Source of the DNA: Acidobacteriota bacterium
GTDB taxonomy: Bacteria; Acidobacteriota; Terriglobia; Terriglobales; Acidobacteriaceae
Assembly (NCBI GenBank): GCA_021781795.1
Contig: JAJXWA010000005.1
Span: forward strand, 1-64,000
DNA length: 64,000 nucleotides
Direction of reading: 5' to 3'
Of this stretch, positions 7,815-15,726 are shown in pieces (the stretch's first letter is position 1; each line of letters starts with the position of its first letter). The translations under genes were made by a program, and so were the position numbers. The notes under the pieces were generated by a model, which did not search any database, had not been told where the DNA came from, and worked only from the letters and a program-made list of their open reading frames with translations.

Positions 7815-9113
7815 CTACTCCATGAGATAAGCCGACGTGCCCTGAATGGGAGGACCGCCCGGCAGAGACGAATAATCCTTGCCGAGAGTAAAGGTGTCGT
7901 TGCCATTCACGATCAGCGTGTTCACATCAAGAATCGTGTAAGCGGCAAGGTTGGCCCCGCCATTCAACGTAAGCTGCGCCCCAGGCAGATAAACCGCCCC
8001 TTGCCACACGGATGTCGTGTCCCCATTGAGAATGACTGTGGTGCTATCGGCAGCATTTTGAAAAATCAGGATGCCCGCATAGGTGCCCGTTGTTGGAGCA
8101 ACCAGATCAGCGTGCGTATTGCCATTCATCGTCAACGAACCCGATGAGAAGTAAAAGGTCACGGCGTTGCCTGTGATCGTATCGCCGCCATTCACGATCA
8201 TCGGTCCCTGAATAATGTAGGTCCCAGGATTGAAATTTGCGCTGACGTTGCCATTCAGTTGAATCCCACCGCAGTAGGTTCCGGGATTGAAGACCGCAGC
8301 GTGTTTTCCTCCGCTGACAGTAACCTGCGTCGGCGCGCCGGAGTACGGACTCGTCGTCGTCGAGCCGCATCCGGATGAGCTCGGTACCGGCGTGTTCGCA
8401 AATGGATCGGGCCGAACAGGAGCGTTCACCTGCGGCGTGGGGCTCACTGATGGATTGCCATTCAGGAGGTCGCCTCCATGTACATCGACAGCGGACGCAG
8501 TCAAAGTCACATGCCCATTCGCCAGCAGCGCCGTGCCTGCATTCGAGTTCACCTGCACTCCGCAATGCGCAACCAGAGATGAGTTGCCATTCATCAGCAT
8601 CGCTTGGGGTACATTCGAATTCAGCACATACAGGCAGAACTGTGGAGGCCCAAGAGCTGCCTCGGACCGGGCCGCCACGTGCACGCTCTTAAATCCCATC
8701 AGGCCGGCAAAGAAGGTAGCCTGCGGCCGCGACACCACAGCTTCCACATAACTAGTGTTCTTGTAATTCGGATCCGAACTCCCCAGCGCACAGGGACCGT
8801 TATTGAGTGTGATCTCGGTTCCTGTTCCTGTCGTAGCTGCGCACTGCGTGTAGAATGTCGGACTGTTGATTCCGTTTTCCGCCAACGCAGCTTTTGCCGC
8901 AGCTTGCATCGCTGTGCAATTGCTCGTGGCGCCGCATTGGGATGTCTCAAGAGCGCCCGCGAGCGCAGCCGCATCCGCCGCCGTCTGCAGTTGCCTCTGC
9001 GTGTAATACAGTTGCCCCGCATCGATCGCCAATGCAAGCATCAGCAGCAGCACGGTGATCGACAGCGCAGTGAGAACCAGAACCTGCCCTTCGTCCTCTC
9101 TGAAATCCTTCAT
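7815..9113 (-). CDS. TadG-like pilus protein with NG-repeat beta-solenoid-like C-terminus
   Basis: The 432-residue protein begins MKDFREDEGQVLVLTALSIT, a TadG-type N-terminus with one membrane helix (about 13-33) and the signature QTAADAAALAGALE (about 45-58). After a spacer the C-terminal half (about 205-425) carries about ten irregular repeats centred on NGN/NGG/NGD (for example LMNGNSS, LLNGNPS, QLNGNVS, TMNGNT), a pattern suggesting a right-handed beta-helix-like exported domain. At the DNA level this appears as recurrent TTGCCATTCA on the plus strand. The ATG at 9113 has GTAGG seven bases upstream; the in-frame extension upstream is not supported. It leads the TadE genes and is preceded by a predicted promoter at 9395-9424. 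Confidence 0.82.
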   Translation of the reverse strand: MKDFREDEGQVLVLTALSITVLLLMLALAIDAGQLYYTQRQLQTAADAAALAGALETSQCGATSNCTAMQAAAKAALAENGINSPTFYTQCAATTGTGTEITLNNGPCALGSSDPNYKNTSYVEAVVSRPQATFFAGLMGFKSVHVAARSEAALGPPQFCLYVLNSNVPQAMLMNGNSSLVAHCGVQVNSNAGTALLANGHVTLTASAVDVHGGDLLNGNPSVSPTPQVNAPVRPDPFANTPVPSSSGCGSTTTSPYSGAPTQVTVSGGKHAAVFNPGTYCGGIQLNGNVSANFNPGTYIIQGPMIVNGGDTITGNAVTFYFSSGSLTMNGNTHADLVAPTTGTYAGILIFQNAADSTTVILNGDTTSVWQGAVYLPGAQLTLNGGANLAAYTILDVNTLIVNGNDTFTLGKDYSSLPGGPPIQGTSAYLME

Positions 9114-9630
9114 GGTTTGCCTACCATAGGGTTGTGCGTTGCGTGCGCAGGCTTCAACTGAAAGAAAATGCGGGCCGGTTGATTGAACCGTCAAAAAATG
9201 AAAAGGGCACCTGATTGGAAACATCTCGGCTGAGCGTCTGATCCACGAAACCAGAGGTTCCTAGACTCACCAGACGTCTTTGGCTCCATTCTTCCCCATA
9301 TCATCCGACGGCGCAAGACCTTTTGCGCAGGCTGCCTCAGTTTTTTGCAGCTCAATTCGGCGATACTGCGCGCCATTTATGTGTGCTTAAGAGGATTGTA
9401 GCTGCGTGCAAACTCCCGCTTCAATGCAACTTATGCGGCAGATAGGAGAAAAGTTACATCAGTCACCGTATTGCGCTGCCTGAATAGTGCGAGGCTTTCC
9501 GGTAGCTCGTAGAAACTGTTGTGAGCAGCGGACTCCTGACTCAAGTATGCGCGGGCACTCGATTGGGTTACAAACAGTGCGGTCGATCAGCCTCGCAACT
9601 GCCGGCCTGATGATGCAGACATCTTCCTCC
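9114..9630. other. Intergenic region with long leader of the TadG-TadE genes
   Basis: In this 517-base stretch I see a predicted minus-strand promoter (9395-9424) and a 6-bp hairpin GCGCAA/TTGCGC (arms 9311-9316 and 9323-9328). The predicted transcript would have a leader of about 275 nt before the ATG at 9113. A 61-codon minus-strand frame (9191-9376) lies in the leader but has no recognisable family. The part from 9430 to 9630 shows nothing to me. Confidence 0.5.
9395..9424 (-). promoter_or_regulatory. Predicted promoter of the tadG-tadE-tadE genes
   Basis: On the minus strand TTGAAG (9424-9419) and TACAAT (9400-9395) are separated by 18 bases; each matches the sigma70 consensus at five or four positions. 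Start of transcription is expected near 9388, about 275 nt before the TadG-like ATG. This is motif-based inference. Confidence 0.45.
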
Positions 9631-10638
9631 TCACGCAGCGCCTGAGCGCTGCCACACCGCGGCATCGAAAGAATGCAGACAGACGTATCCCTCTGCTCGG
9701 TATAACTCGATCGCTTCTGTATTCGCTGCAGTTACCGTAAGCGAGACCTCGCTCACACCCTGCAGCATGAACTGCGAGGCAGCAAGATTCAGCAATGACC
9801 TTGCCAGGCCTTTACGCCGAAACTCCGGCCGAACACAGATCTGCGTGATATGGCCGCATTGCGGGCTGACCCGCGATCCTAGTACCAGCGCCGCCAACTC
9901 GCGACTGGCTCGGTCCACCACCACATGCGAAGTCAGCGGTGAGAAAGCTCCGCACCCCGCATAGCGAACGATGTTATGCAGAAACCGCAGAGATCCATAC
10001 ACCGAGCGGTACTGGTCGTTGATCAGGCTGTCAGGATGACCTTGATACGCATCGGCGATCAGCCGTGCCGCCGCATTCAGGTCCTCGTCCCGCCAGGTCC
10101 GCAAATCCAGCCCTGCGGGCAGATCGACATGGGGCCGGCTCCATCTGCCCTCCAGCGGCAAAGCCATGAAGAGCCGATGAAAGATGTGGAACCCGGCCTG
10201 CTCAAATACGGCCGAGTGCGTTCCCGATGGGTGGAGTAGAAGCTGCGATTCGATGCGGTCCACCTGCGGCGAATTGAGAAGAGTTTCGAGGAGATGATTG
10301 AGCAGTGTTTCCTCAATGGTCCGCGCTGGAACTGTCCTTGCGCCCTCGGTATCCTTCGCATCCGGATCGCCGCCTTCCACGGCAAAGACATCGCCAATTA
10401 CGGCTTTGGTCTCCTCGTAGACACAGAAGGTGTACCCCGTAATCTGCCCCTGCTCCACGGCGGCGTAGCCGGGCAGCATCCTGCTGTCGAGATACTGCAG
10501 GAGCAGCCGCGACGAGCTTCGGTAGTCCCAGTGCAGTCGCTCCATCCAGGCGTCGCTTTCCGCCTCCAGCAACGGACGAAGCACGGGTGCAGCAAAGTGA
10601 CGCAGATCGAGAATCTGGATGGGGGCGCCAGGAGTCAT
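9631..10638 (-). CDS. GNAT family N-acetyltransferase
   Basis: The 335-residue protein has a C-terminal GNAT fold (about 185-330) with the acetyl-CoA binding motif A ICVRPEFRRKGLARSLLN (R/Q-x-x-G-x-G/A replaced by RRKGLA) and the strand VSLTVTAANTEAIELYRAEGY typical of GNAT C-termini. The N-terminal half (about 1-170) is a second, degenerate GNAT-like region, so this may be a tandem-GNAT protein. Substrate unknown. The start at 10638 (MTPGAPIQILDL) is preferred because GGAAG lies upstream; in-frame starts at 10665 and GTG 10707 are alternatives. It is the last gene in the minus-strand block and follows the ArnT-like gene by 152 bases. Confidence 0.83.
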   Translation of the reverse strand: MTPGAPIQILDLRHFAAPVLRPLLEAESDAWMERLHWDYRSSSRLLLQYLDSRMLPGYAAVEQGQITGYTFCVYEETKAVIGDVFAVEGGDPDAKDTEGARTVPARTIEETLLNHLLETLLNSPQVDRIESQLLLHPSGTHSAVFEQAGFHIFHRLFMALPLEGRWSRPHVDLPAGLDLRTWRDEDLNAAARLIADAYQGHPDSLINDQYRSVYGSLRFLHNIVRYAGCGAFSPLTSHVVVDRASRELAALVLGSRVSPQCGHITQICVRPEFRRKGLARSLLNLAASQFMLQGVSEVSLTVTAANTEAIELYRAEGYVCLHSFDAAVWQRSGAA

Positions 10639-10790
10639 GATGCTTCCGCTGGTGTGGATTTGTGCCATGCAACCGTGCCGCATAGGCCCTGCAAGCGGCC
10701 CGTTCACCCACTCGCAGTCAAATACGCCTTATCGGTCAATGTACACGAGCCGGGCCACTCTGTACCCTTGCGAGCAGGATGCAGCAACAA

Positions 10791-12596
10791 TTATGGCGCA
10801 CTGGCAGGTCCGACCCGATACACTTCCAGTCCCTGCTCAGGCCAACTGAACAGCGGTTCATACTGGCGGCCCTCCAGATATTCCCTCAGCGCGTCAGCCG
10901 TATGGAGATCGGTTCCCCTTCGCCCAGTCATCCGCGCCACCAGCAGATGCTCCTCCTGCGGCACGCCCGCATCCTCATAGTTCACAATCTCGCGATTGCG
11001 GTAGAACGCCAACCCGTACTCCACATCGCGGCGCACGCGAAAGACAGCAACCGTCTGCGTGACAGGCGCGTAGATCAGCAGCTTCTCCGCAATTGGACGG
11101 GCGGAGTAGGAGCGGTCGAGGAGGTGAATCACCCGCTTGCTGGCCTGCACCGCTGGGATACCCGGAAACGGTCCGATGCCGTAGAGAAACAGGACAAGAA
11201 TCGCAAGTATCCCCGAGGTCGCGATTCGCAGCCTTGCGACTCCGTAGGCATGCACCACAATCAGGATGAGGAACCCCGCGCCGATCGCAGCCACACCGGC
11301 TGCAAGCAACATCTGGATGGGAGGCAGATGCGCGCCGCGCGCCACAAACCACGGCAGCAGCAGCGCAAACGCCGTCATGACGCCGCACACCACCGCATGC
11401 CCCATCAGTTCCCAGCGATTCAAACCCGTCGCGCGCTTCCGGAAGATGTAATCGCCCGTGAGAATGGTAATGGGTGGAATGGACGGCAGGATGTAGCCCG
11501 GCAGCTTGGACTGTGAAAAGGTGAAAAACACGATGGGAATAAGCGCCCACAGGACCAGAAATTCAGGAAAAGCATCACCTGGACGGCTCGGCTTGGGCTT
11601 GCCGGGGCTGGAGTGCCGAAGCCGCCACTCCGCCACCGACGTCTGAATGCCGTCTGTCAGCGCGCGAATGGCCACCACAGTCCACGGCATCGTGGCCAGC
11701 AGAACCACAACTAGGTAGTACCAGAAGGGCTGCTCGTGCTGGTAGCGGTTGGTGGCAAAGCGCTCCAGATTGTGCTCGAGGAAAAACTCGCGAAAGAAGG
11801 TCGGGTTCTGGTGCTGCACCGCGATGAACCAGGGCAGAACAATCGCAAAGTAAAGCAGGACGCCCGGCCACCAGAACGACCGCAAAACAATCGACCACTC
11901 CTTGCGCAGGACCGCAAACGCCATGATGATCAGCATGGCCAGAAACGGCGCAACCGGCCCCTTGGCGAGCGTGGCCACGCCAGTGAAGAAGTAAATATCG
12001 AAGAGCCAGAACTTCGAGTCCGTCTCATACCACGCGTACCAGCCGAGCAGGCCGATCGACAAAGGCGCGGCGAGTTGCATGTCTGTCGAGGCGCCCCGAG
12101 AAAAGCTGAGAATGCCCGCACAAGCCACCGTAATCAGGGCCGCATCCAGATGCCCCCCACGCCGGAACCGCCGCATGTGCAGATAAATGAGAGCCACAAG
12201 GATGAACGCAAAACTCGCCGACGGCAGCCGTGCGCTCCAGTCATGGACTCCGAAGTCCTGAAAGACAAACATCGCGCGCCAGTAGTAAAGCGCCGGCTTT
12301 TCCAGCCATGGGCGGCCATGCAGGTACGGAGTGACGCACGCGCTCAGATGGCCCTTCAGCGTATGCGCCGAATCAAACCGCTCCAGCATTTCGTGGGCGA
12401 TCTGCGCGTAGCGCGGCTCATCGGCGCCGACCAGTCCCAGCCCGTCGCCGCCGAAGATGGGTGCCTGCCCGTAGAGGATGAAAAAGATGGAGCTGAGAAG
12501 AAAGACGGCGACCTCGGCTCCCAAAGCCCAGCCGGACTGTCGGGAAGCAGGGTAGGCCTGCGCATCTGGTGGAATCGATTCCAGTTCAGTCTCCAA
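10791..12596 (-). CDS. ArnT/PMT-like lipid-linked-sugar glycosyltransferase (GT83-type), polytopic
   Basis: The 601-residue protein is a polytopic membrane enzyme of the GT-C type. The first loop has the catalytic-site motif GADEPRYAQIAHEM (Asp59-Glu60), as in ArnT and PMT family enzymes, followed by about 12 hydrophobic helices and a C-terminal periplasmic domain of about 130 residues. Members transfer a sugar from a polyprenyl-phosphate carrier to lipid A or another acceptor on the periplasmic face; the acceptor here is not determined. It starts with TTG at 12596 (METELESIPPDA), overlapping the stop of the tiny upstream ORF by 11 bases. No better start exists in frame. Confidence 0.84.
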   Translation of the reverse strand: METELESIPPDAQAYPASRQSGWALGAEVAVFLLSSIFFILYGQAPIFGGDGLGLVGADEPRYAQIAHEMLERFDSAHTLKGHLSACVTPYLHGRPWLEKPALYYWRAMFVFQDFGVHDWSARLPSASFAFILVALIYLHMRRFRRGGHLDAALITVACAGILSFSRGASTDMQLAAPLSIGLLGWYAWYETDSKFWLFDIYFFTGVATLAKGPVAPFLAMLIIMAFAVLRKEWSIVLRSFWWPGVLLYFAIVLPWFIAVQHQNPTFFREFFLEHNLERFATNRYQHEQPFWYYLVVVLLATMPWTVVAIRALTDGIQTSVAEWRLRHSSPGKPKPSRPGDAFPEFLVLWALIPIVFFTFSQSKLPGYILPSIPPITILTGDYIFRKRATGLNRWELMGHAVVCGVMTAFALLLPWFVARGAHLPPIQMLLAAGVAAIGAGFLILIVVHAYGVARLRIATSGILAILVLFLYGIGPFPGIPAVQASKRVIHLLDRSYSARPIAEKLLIYAPVTQTVAVFRVRRDVEYGLAFYRNREIVNYEDAGVPQEEHLLVARMTGRRGTDLHTADALREYLEGRQYEPLFSWPEQGLEVYRVGPASAP

Positions 12597-12738
12597 TTCG
12601 TACGCTGCTCACGTTGTGCCGGCACAGGGCGTCAACGCCAGGCCGAATCGAGCTTTCTTCTGCGGCCGCAGCTTCATCGAGCCCGTCGCGCATCGTCAGG
12701 GTCAAGGCTAACAGATTCAGGTTGACGGCTTGGTTCAT
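12586..12738 (-). CDS. Small ORF of 50 residues between nrnA and the glycosyltransferase
   Basis: A minus-strand frame ATG(12738)-TGA(12586) follows two bases after the nrnA stop codon and ends 11 bases into the ArnT-like coding frame. It encodes MNQAVNLNLLALTLTMRDGL followed by DEAAAAEESSIRP and a Cys-containing tail, with no membrane segment or recognised family. TAGGA next to the ATG and tight packing on both sides argue for coupled translation, but the frame is short and could be chance. Protein-level or comparative evidence would decide. Confidence 0.35.
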   Translation of the reverse strand: MNQAVNLNLLALTLTMRDGLDEAAAAEESSIRPGVDALCRHNVSSVRIGD

Positions 12739-12740
12739 TC

Positions 12741-13748
12741 CTATCGAGTCTCCATAAGCCGTTGCCGCATACGGTCGAGAACTTCTTCTCTCGCCTGATG
12801 GAGCGGCCCATCAAGCGTGCATCCGGCTGCGTTTTCATGCCCGCCGCCACCAAGAGCCGTCGCGATCTCCGCCACATTGAGCCAGCCTTTGCCCCGCAGG
12901 CTCAGACGAATTCGCCCTTCCGGGAGCTCGCGCAGAAAGACTGCCGCCTCGACCCCGGCGATCGACAGGGCATAGTTCACAATCCCTTCGCAGTCCTCTT
13001 CCGCGGCATTCGACCGGACCATATCCTCATGCGTGATCCACAGCCACGCAAGCTCTTCTTCCAGTTGCAGCGTTCGCAATGCCATACCGAGCAGCTTCAT
13101 CTTCGCCGGGGAGCTAGAGAAGTAAACGTCCTGCGCGATCTGAATCGGATCTGCGCCCTCTTCAACCAACTTCTGCGCCAGCCGGAAGGTGGCGGCCCGC
13201 GTAGCACCGTACAGGAAGCCGCCTGTATCCGTCAGTACCGTTGTGTAAAGACACGTCGCTATCTCCGGAGTCATCGTTGCGCCAGCAGCCTTCACCAGCC
13301 GATACACCATCTCTCCGACACTGGCGGCTTCGCGATCGATCCAGTTCAGGCGTCCCCACTCGCTGCCACTTGCATGGTGGTCGATGTTGAGGATGTAGAA
13401 GGGTTCGAGTCCCAGCAGCCGGGTCCGTTCCAAGCTATCGCACTCCAGCAGAATGGCCGCGTCGTAAGGCCCATGCACGCGCATCGCCGTCCGGATGGCC
13501 GCAGCGCCAGGCAAGCCGCGGTACACCGCCGGAATCCGGTCCGCCGTCACCAGATCGGCGCGCTTGCCCATCTGCTCCAGCAGCATCCCCATCGCCAGCA
13601 TGCTGCCCACCGCATCGCCATCGGGCCGCGAATGCGAGCACACCAGAAACCGCTCGCCTTCGCGCAGCACGCGCAGAATCGCCTCGACCTCAGTGGACTG
13701 AGCATCCACGAACGGCGTGTTCCCGTTTGGGCTGTCGGAAGCCCTCAT
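12741..13748 (-). CDS. nrnA: DHH-family phosphoesterase, NrnA-like oligoribonuclease / pAp phosphatase
   Basis: The 335-residue protein has all DHH motifs: SHSRPDGDAVGS (38-49), ECDSLERT (102-109), DHH (123-125), DTGG, and a C-terminal DHHA1 domain with GGGGHENAAG. By family it degrades very short RNA (nanoRNA) and may hydrolyse 3'-phosphoadenosine-5'-phosphate, in the cytoplasm. Its start overlaps the end of rbfA (ATGA, 13745-13748), the standard rbfA-nrnA arrangement. The downstream tiny ORF and glycosyltransferase follow closely. Confidence 0.9.
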   Translation of the reverse strand: MRASDSPNGNTPFVDAQSTEVEAILRVLREGERFLVCSHSRPDGDAVGSMLAMGMLLEQMGKRADLVTADRIPAVYRGLPGAAAIRTAMRVHGPYDAAILLECDSLERTRLLGLEPFYILNIDHHASGSEWGRLNWIDREAASVGEMVYRLVKAAGATMTPEIATCLYTTVLTDTGGFLYGATRAATFRLAQKLVEEGADPIQIAQDVYFSSSPAKMKLLGMALRTLQLEEELAWLWITHEDMVRSNAAEEDCEGIVNYALSIAGVEAAVFLRELPEGRIRLSLRGKGWLNVAEIATALGGGGHENAAGCTLDGPLHQAREEVLDRMRQRLMETR

Positions 13749-14143
13749 CCGCTTTGCTCCTGCGGCGCTTTTTGTCGTTTCCGCGAGCGGCTCATCAGCT
13801 CGTCGATGCGCGCCTGGAAGCGCCCCGAGCGATCGGCAAAGAAGGCAAGTTCTGGCACGTGACGCACGCCCATCCGCTCCTTCAGCTCATAGCGAATGTA
13901 GCCTTTCGCAGCCTCCAGCCCGGCCACGGTCTGCTCTTCGGCCTTGGCGATGTCCGGCACGGCGCTATCCACGGCCACATACACGCGGGCCGACTTGCCA
14001 CCCGGATTCAACACCACCTCCGTCACGTAACAGAAGGCAATGCGTGGGTCCGAGAGCTCGCCCTCGATCATCGCGCCAATCTCTTCGCGCAATGTCTCCG
14101 CAACGCGGTCCTGGTGGTGCTTCCGCCCCCTGTGCTCTGGCAT
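13745..14143 (-). CDS. rbfA: 30S ribosome-binding factor RbfA
   Basis: The 132-residue protein starts MPEHRGRKHHQDRVAETLRE and shows the RbfA core: EIGAMIEGELSDPRIAFCYVTEVVLNPGGKSARVYV, followed by a long amphipathic helix and a KH-like VRHVPELAFFADRS. It assists late 16S rRNA processing and 30S maturation. A GAGGGGGA is present upstream of the ATG. DUF503 lies upstream and nrnA downstream, matching the widespread DUF503-rbfA-nrnA order, although infB and nusA are not next to it here. Confidence 0.93.
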   Translation of the reverse strand: MPEHRGRKHHQDRVAETLREEIGAMIEGELSDPRIAFCYVTEVVLNPGGKSARVYVAVDSAVPDIAKAEEQTVAGLEAAKGYIRYELKERMGVRHVPELAFFADRSGRFQARIDELMSRSRKRQKAPQEQSG

Positions 14144-14224
14144 GGCCTTTGAGTCCCCCTCAGGTAAACCTCATAGGATAACAAAGGTGCAGGATGCGTC
14201 CTGACCAGCCCGCTGGGGATGAAT

Positions 14225-14521
14225 TCAACTTTCGACGTAGTCCCAGAAGGCATCCGCCAGCTCGGCGCCCAACTCATTCGCCATCCTCCGCGCCGCGCGC
14301 TCCACCTCTTCCATCAATCCGTGCAGGTAATCGCGCGAGCGCGAAACGGCCGCAATGCCCAGCGTCGCCGAGCGCCACGTCACCGCCTCATCCATCTCAG
14401 CCACGCTGATGTTGAAGCCCTGCCGCAGCTGATCCTTCATCGACCGCACGACATGGCGGCGATCCTTGAGCGACTGCGCGTGCTCAATGCGGAGTTCGAG
14501 AGTGAGATGTGCAATGGGCAT
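14225..14521 (-). CDS. DUF503 family protein (YlxP-like)
   Basis: The 98-residue protein begins MPIAHLTLELRIEHAQSLKD with the conserved KDRRHVVRSMKDQLRQGFNISVAE and ending in an alpha-helical part. This is the DUF503/YlxP fold: a small ferredoxin-like protein of unknown molecular function that regularly accompanies infB and rbfA. In the window it precedes rbfA by 81 bases. Confidence 0.9.
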   Translation of the reverse strand: MPIAHLTLELRIEHAQSLKDRRHVVRSMKDQLRQGFNISVAEMDEAVTWRSATLGIAAVSRSRDYLHGLMEEVERAARRMANELGAELADAFWDYVES

Positions 14522-14572
14522 GGCGGGCCATCTCTCCGTGCAGCAGGCGCTGCATGGCTGTCCATTCTATGC

Positions 14573-15193
14573 CTAAGCTTCTCCATTCGGGCTCTGGCCC
14601 CGCGGCAGCAGCGCAAATGCCACGACCGTCTCTCCGCTTTGCCCGGTCTCCGCAATCAACCGGGCCTGCAGTTCATGCGGCACGGGCATCTCACAGGCGG
14701 CAATCTCGGTCTCGCTCGCTCCCACAAAGCAAAGTTCGCAGCAGCCCAGCGCGCCTCCGGGTTCCATCCGCGTCGGCGGACCAAACACCTGGCACATCAC
14801 GGGCCGCCATGCGTACACATCGCACAGGCCGGTCGCCAGATTCAGAGCCGGACACGGCGCGTCGTTCGCAAAATCCTCAAAGTGCGCCTGGTCCTCGTCC
14901 GATGCACCCAGCAGGCCCGTCTCCGGATCTCCCGGAAATTCAGCCCGATACGCCGCAAGCCATGCTCGAGCGCGTCCTTCAATCCGCTGCGCTGCTTCCG
15001 GATCCGCCGCGCGCAGCACGTCCATGCCGGCGCGCAGCCGCGCCGCATCCAGAGCCGTGATCGGGAAGGCTCCCTTGCAGCACTCCGTGCACCCCGGCTT
15101 GCAGGCCAGCCACGTTCCTGCGCGGCGTGCGGCGTCCGCAAGCGATGCGTCGAGAATCTGAACGAGTTCGGCATCGCCGGCTGGCAAGGACAT
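14573..15193 (-). CDS. YkgJ family cysteine-cluster protein
   Basis: The 206-residue protein has the YkgJ/CxxxCxxCC signature CKPGCTECCKG (Cys31, Cys35, Cys38, Cys39) near the N-terminus and further Cys in CPAL, LCDVY, VMCQVFGPP and GCCELCF. The family is believed to chelate zinc or iron and may be an enzyme or a metal-binding adapter of unknown role. The ATG at 15193 starts MSLPAGDAELVQ. It precedes DUF503 on the same strand by 51 bases. Confidence 0.82.
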   Translation of the reverse strand: MSLPAGDAELVQILDASLADAARRAGTWLACKPGCTECCKGAFPITALDAARLRAGMDVLRAADPEAAQRIEGRARAWLAAYRAEFPGDPETGLLGASDEDQAHFEDFANDAPCPALNLATGLCDVYAWRPVMCQVFGPPTRMEPGGALGCCELCFVGASETEIAACEMPVPHELQARLIAETGQSGETVVAFALLPRGQSPNGEA

Positions 15194-15255
15194 GGCTGCA
15201 GCATATCCGATTGCTTCGCTTCGTGCTTCGCGTTAGCCTTCCTGCGGAGGCCACC

Positions 15256-15678
15256 GTGTGGAACACCCCTAGCACCGTGATTCCAGCCCTGCGCTATCGC
15301 AATGCCCGAGCCGCCATCGACTGGCTGTGTCAGGTCGTTGGCTTCGTGCGCAAAACCGTCCACGAAGGCGCAGACGGCGCCATCTCCCACGCCGAGCTCA
15401 CCCTGGGCGGTGGCATGATCATGCTCGGCTCCGAAAAGGACGACGACTACGGCAAAGGATTCCGCTCGCCGCAGGCGTTGGGCGGCGCGGAGTCACGCAG
15501 CGCCTACATCGTGGTGGACGACGCCGACGCAGTCTTTGCGCGAGCTCAAGCGGCCGGCGCCACCATCGTGCGCCCCTTGCAGGACACGCCCTATGGAAGC
15601 CGCGAGTGCATGTTCAAGGACCCGGAAGGCCACTCCTGGAGCGTGGGCACCTACAATCCCTGGACAGCGCAGGCCTGA
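15256..15678 (+). CDS. VOC superfamily (glyoxalase/bleomycin-resistance-like) protein
   Basis: The protein has 140 residues if started from GTG 15256 (GGAGG five bases upstream), beginning MWNTPSTVIPALRYRNARAA. It shows one betaalphabetabetabeta module pair typical of PhnB/YkcA-like VOC proteins: RYRNARAAIDWL, AELTLGGGMIMLG, AYIVVDDADAVFARAQAAGA, and the ending DTPYGSRECMFKDPEGHSWSVGTY. Metal ligands are not complete enough to predict an enzyme. The function is unassigned; the YkcA/PhnB-like group includes detoxification and unknown members. Confidence 0.83.
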   Translation: MWNTPSTVIPALRYRNARAAIDWLCQVVGFVRKTVHEGADGAISHAELTLGGGMIMLGSEKDDDYGKGFRSPQALGGAESRSAYIVVDDADAVFARAQAAGATIVRPLQDTPYGSRECMFKDPEGHSWSVGTYNPWTAQA

Positions 15679-15726
15679 GCCGACTGCCGTGGAGTATCGT
15701 CAAAGCAAAGTACGCGGAGGGTCGAC

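Noticed and set aside
9114..9130. GGCAAACC next to the TadG-like start, reminiscent of the c-di-GMP-I riboswitch core
   Set aside because: It abuts the start codon and the surrounding stems of the aptamer are absent; it more likely serves as part of the ribosome binding region.
13401..13413. Sequence GGGTTCGAGTCCC resembling a tRNA T-arm
   Set aside because: It lies inside the nrnA coding region (LLGLEPFYILN) and no acceptor, D or anticodon stem fits around it.
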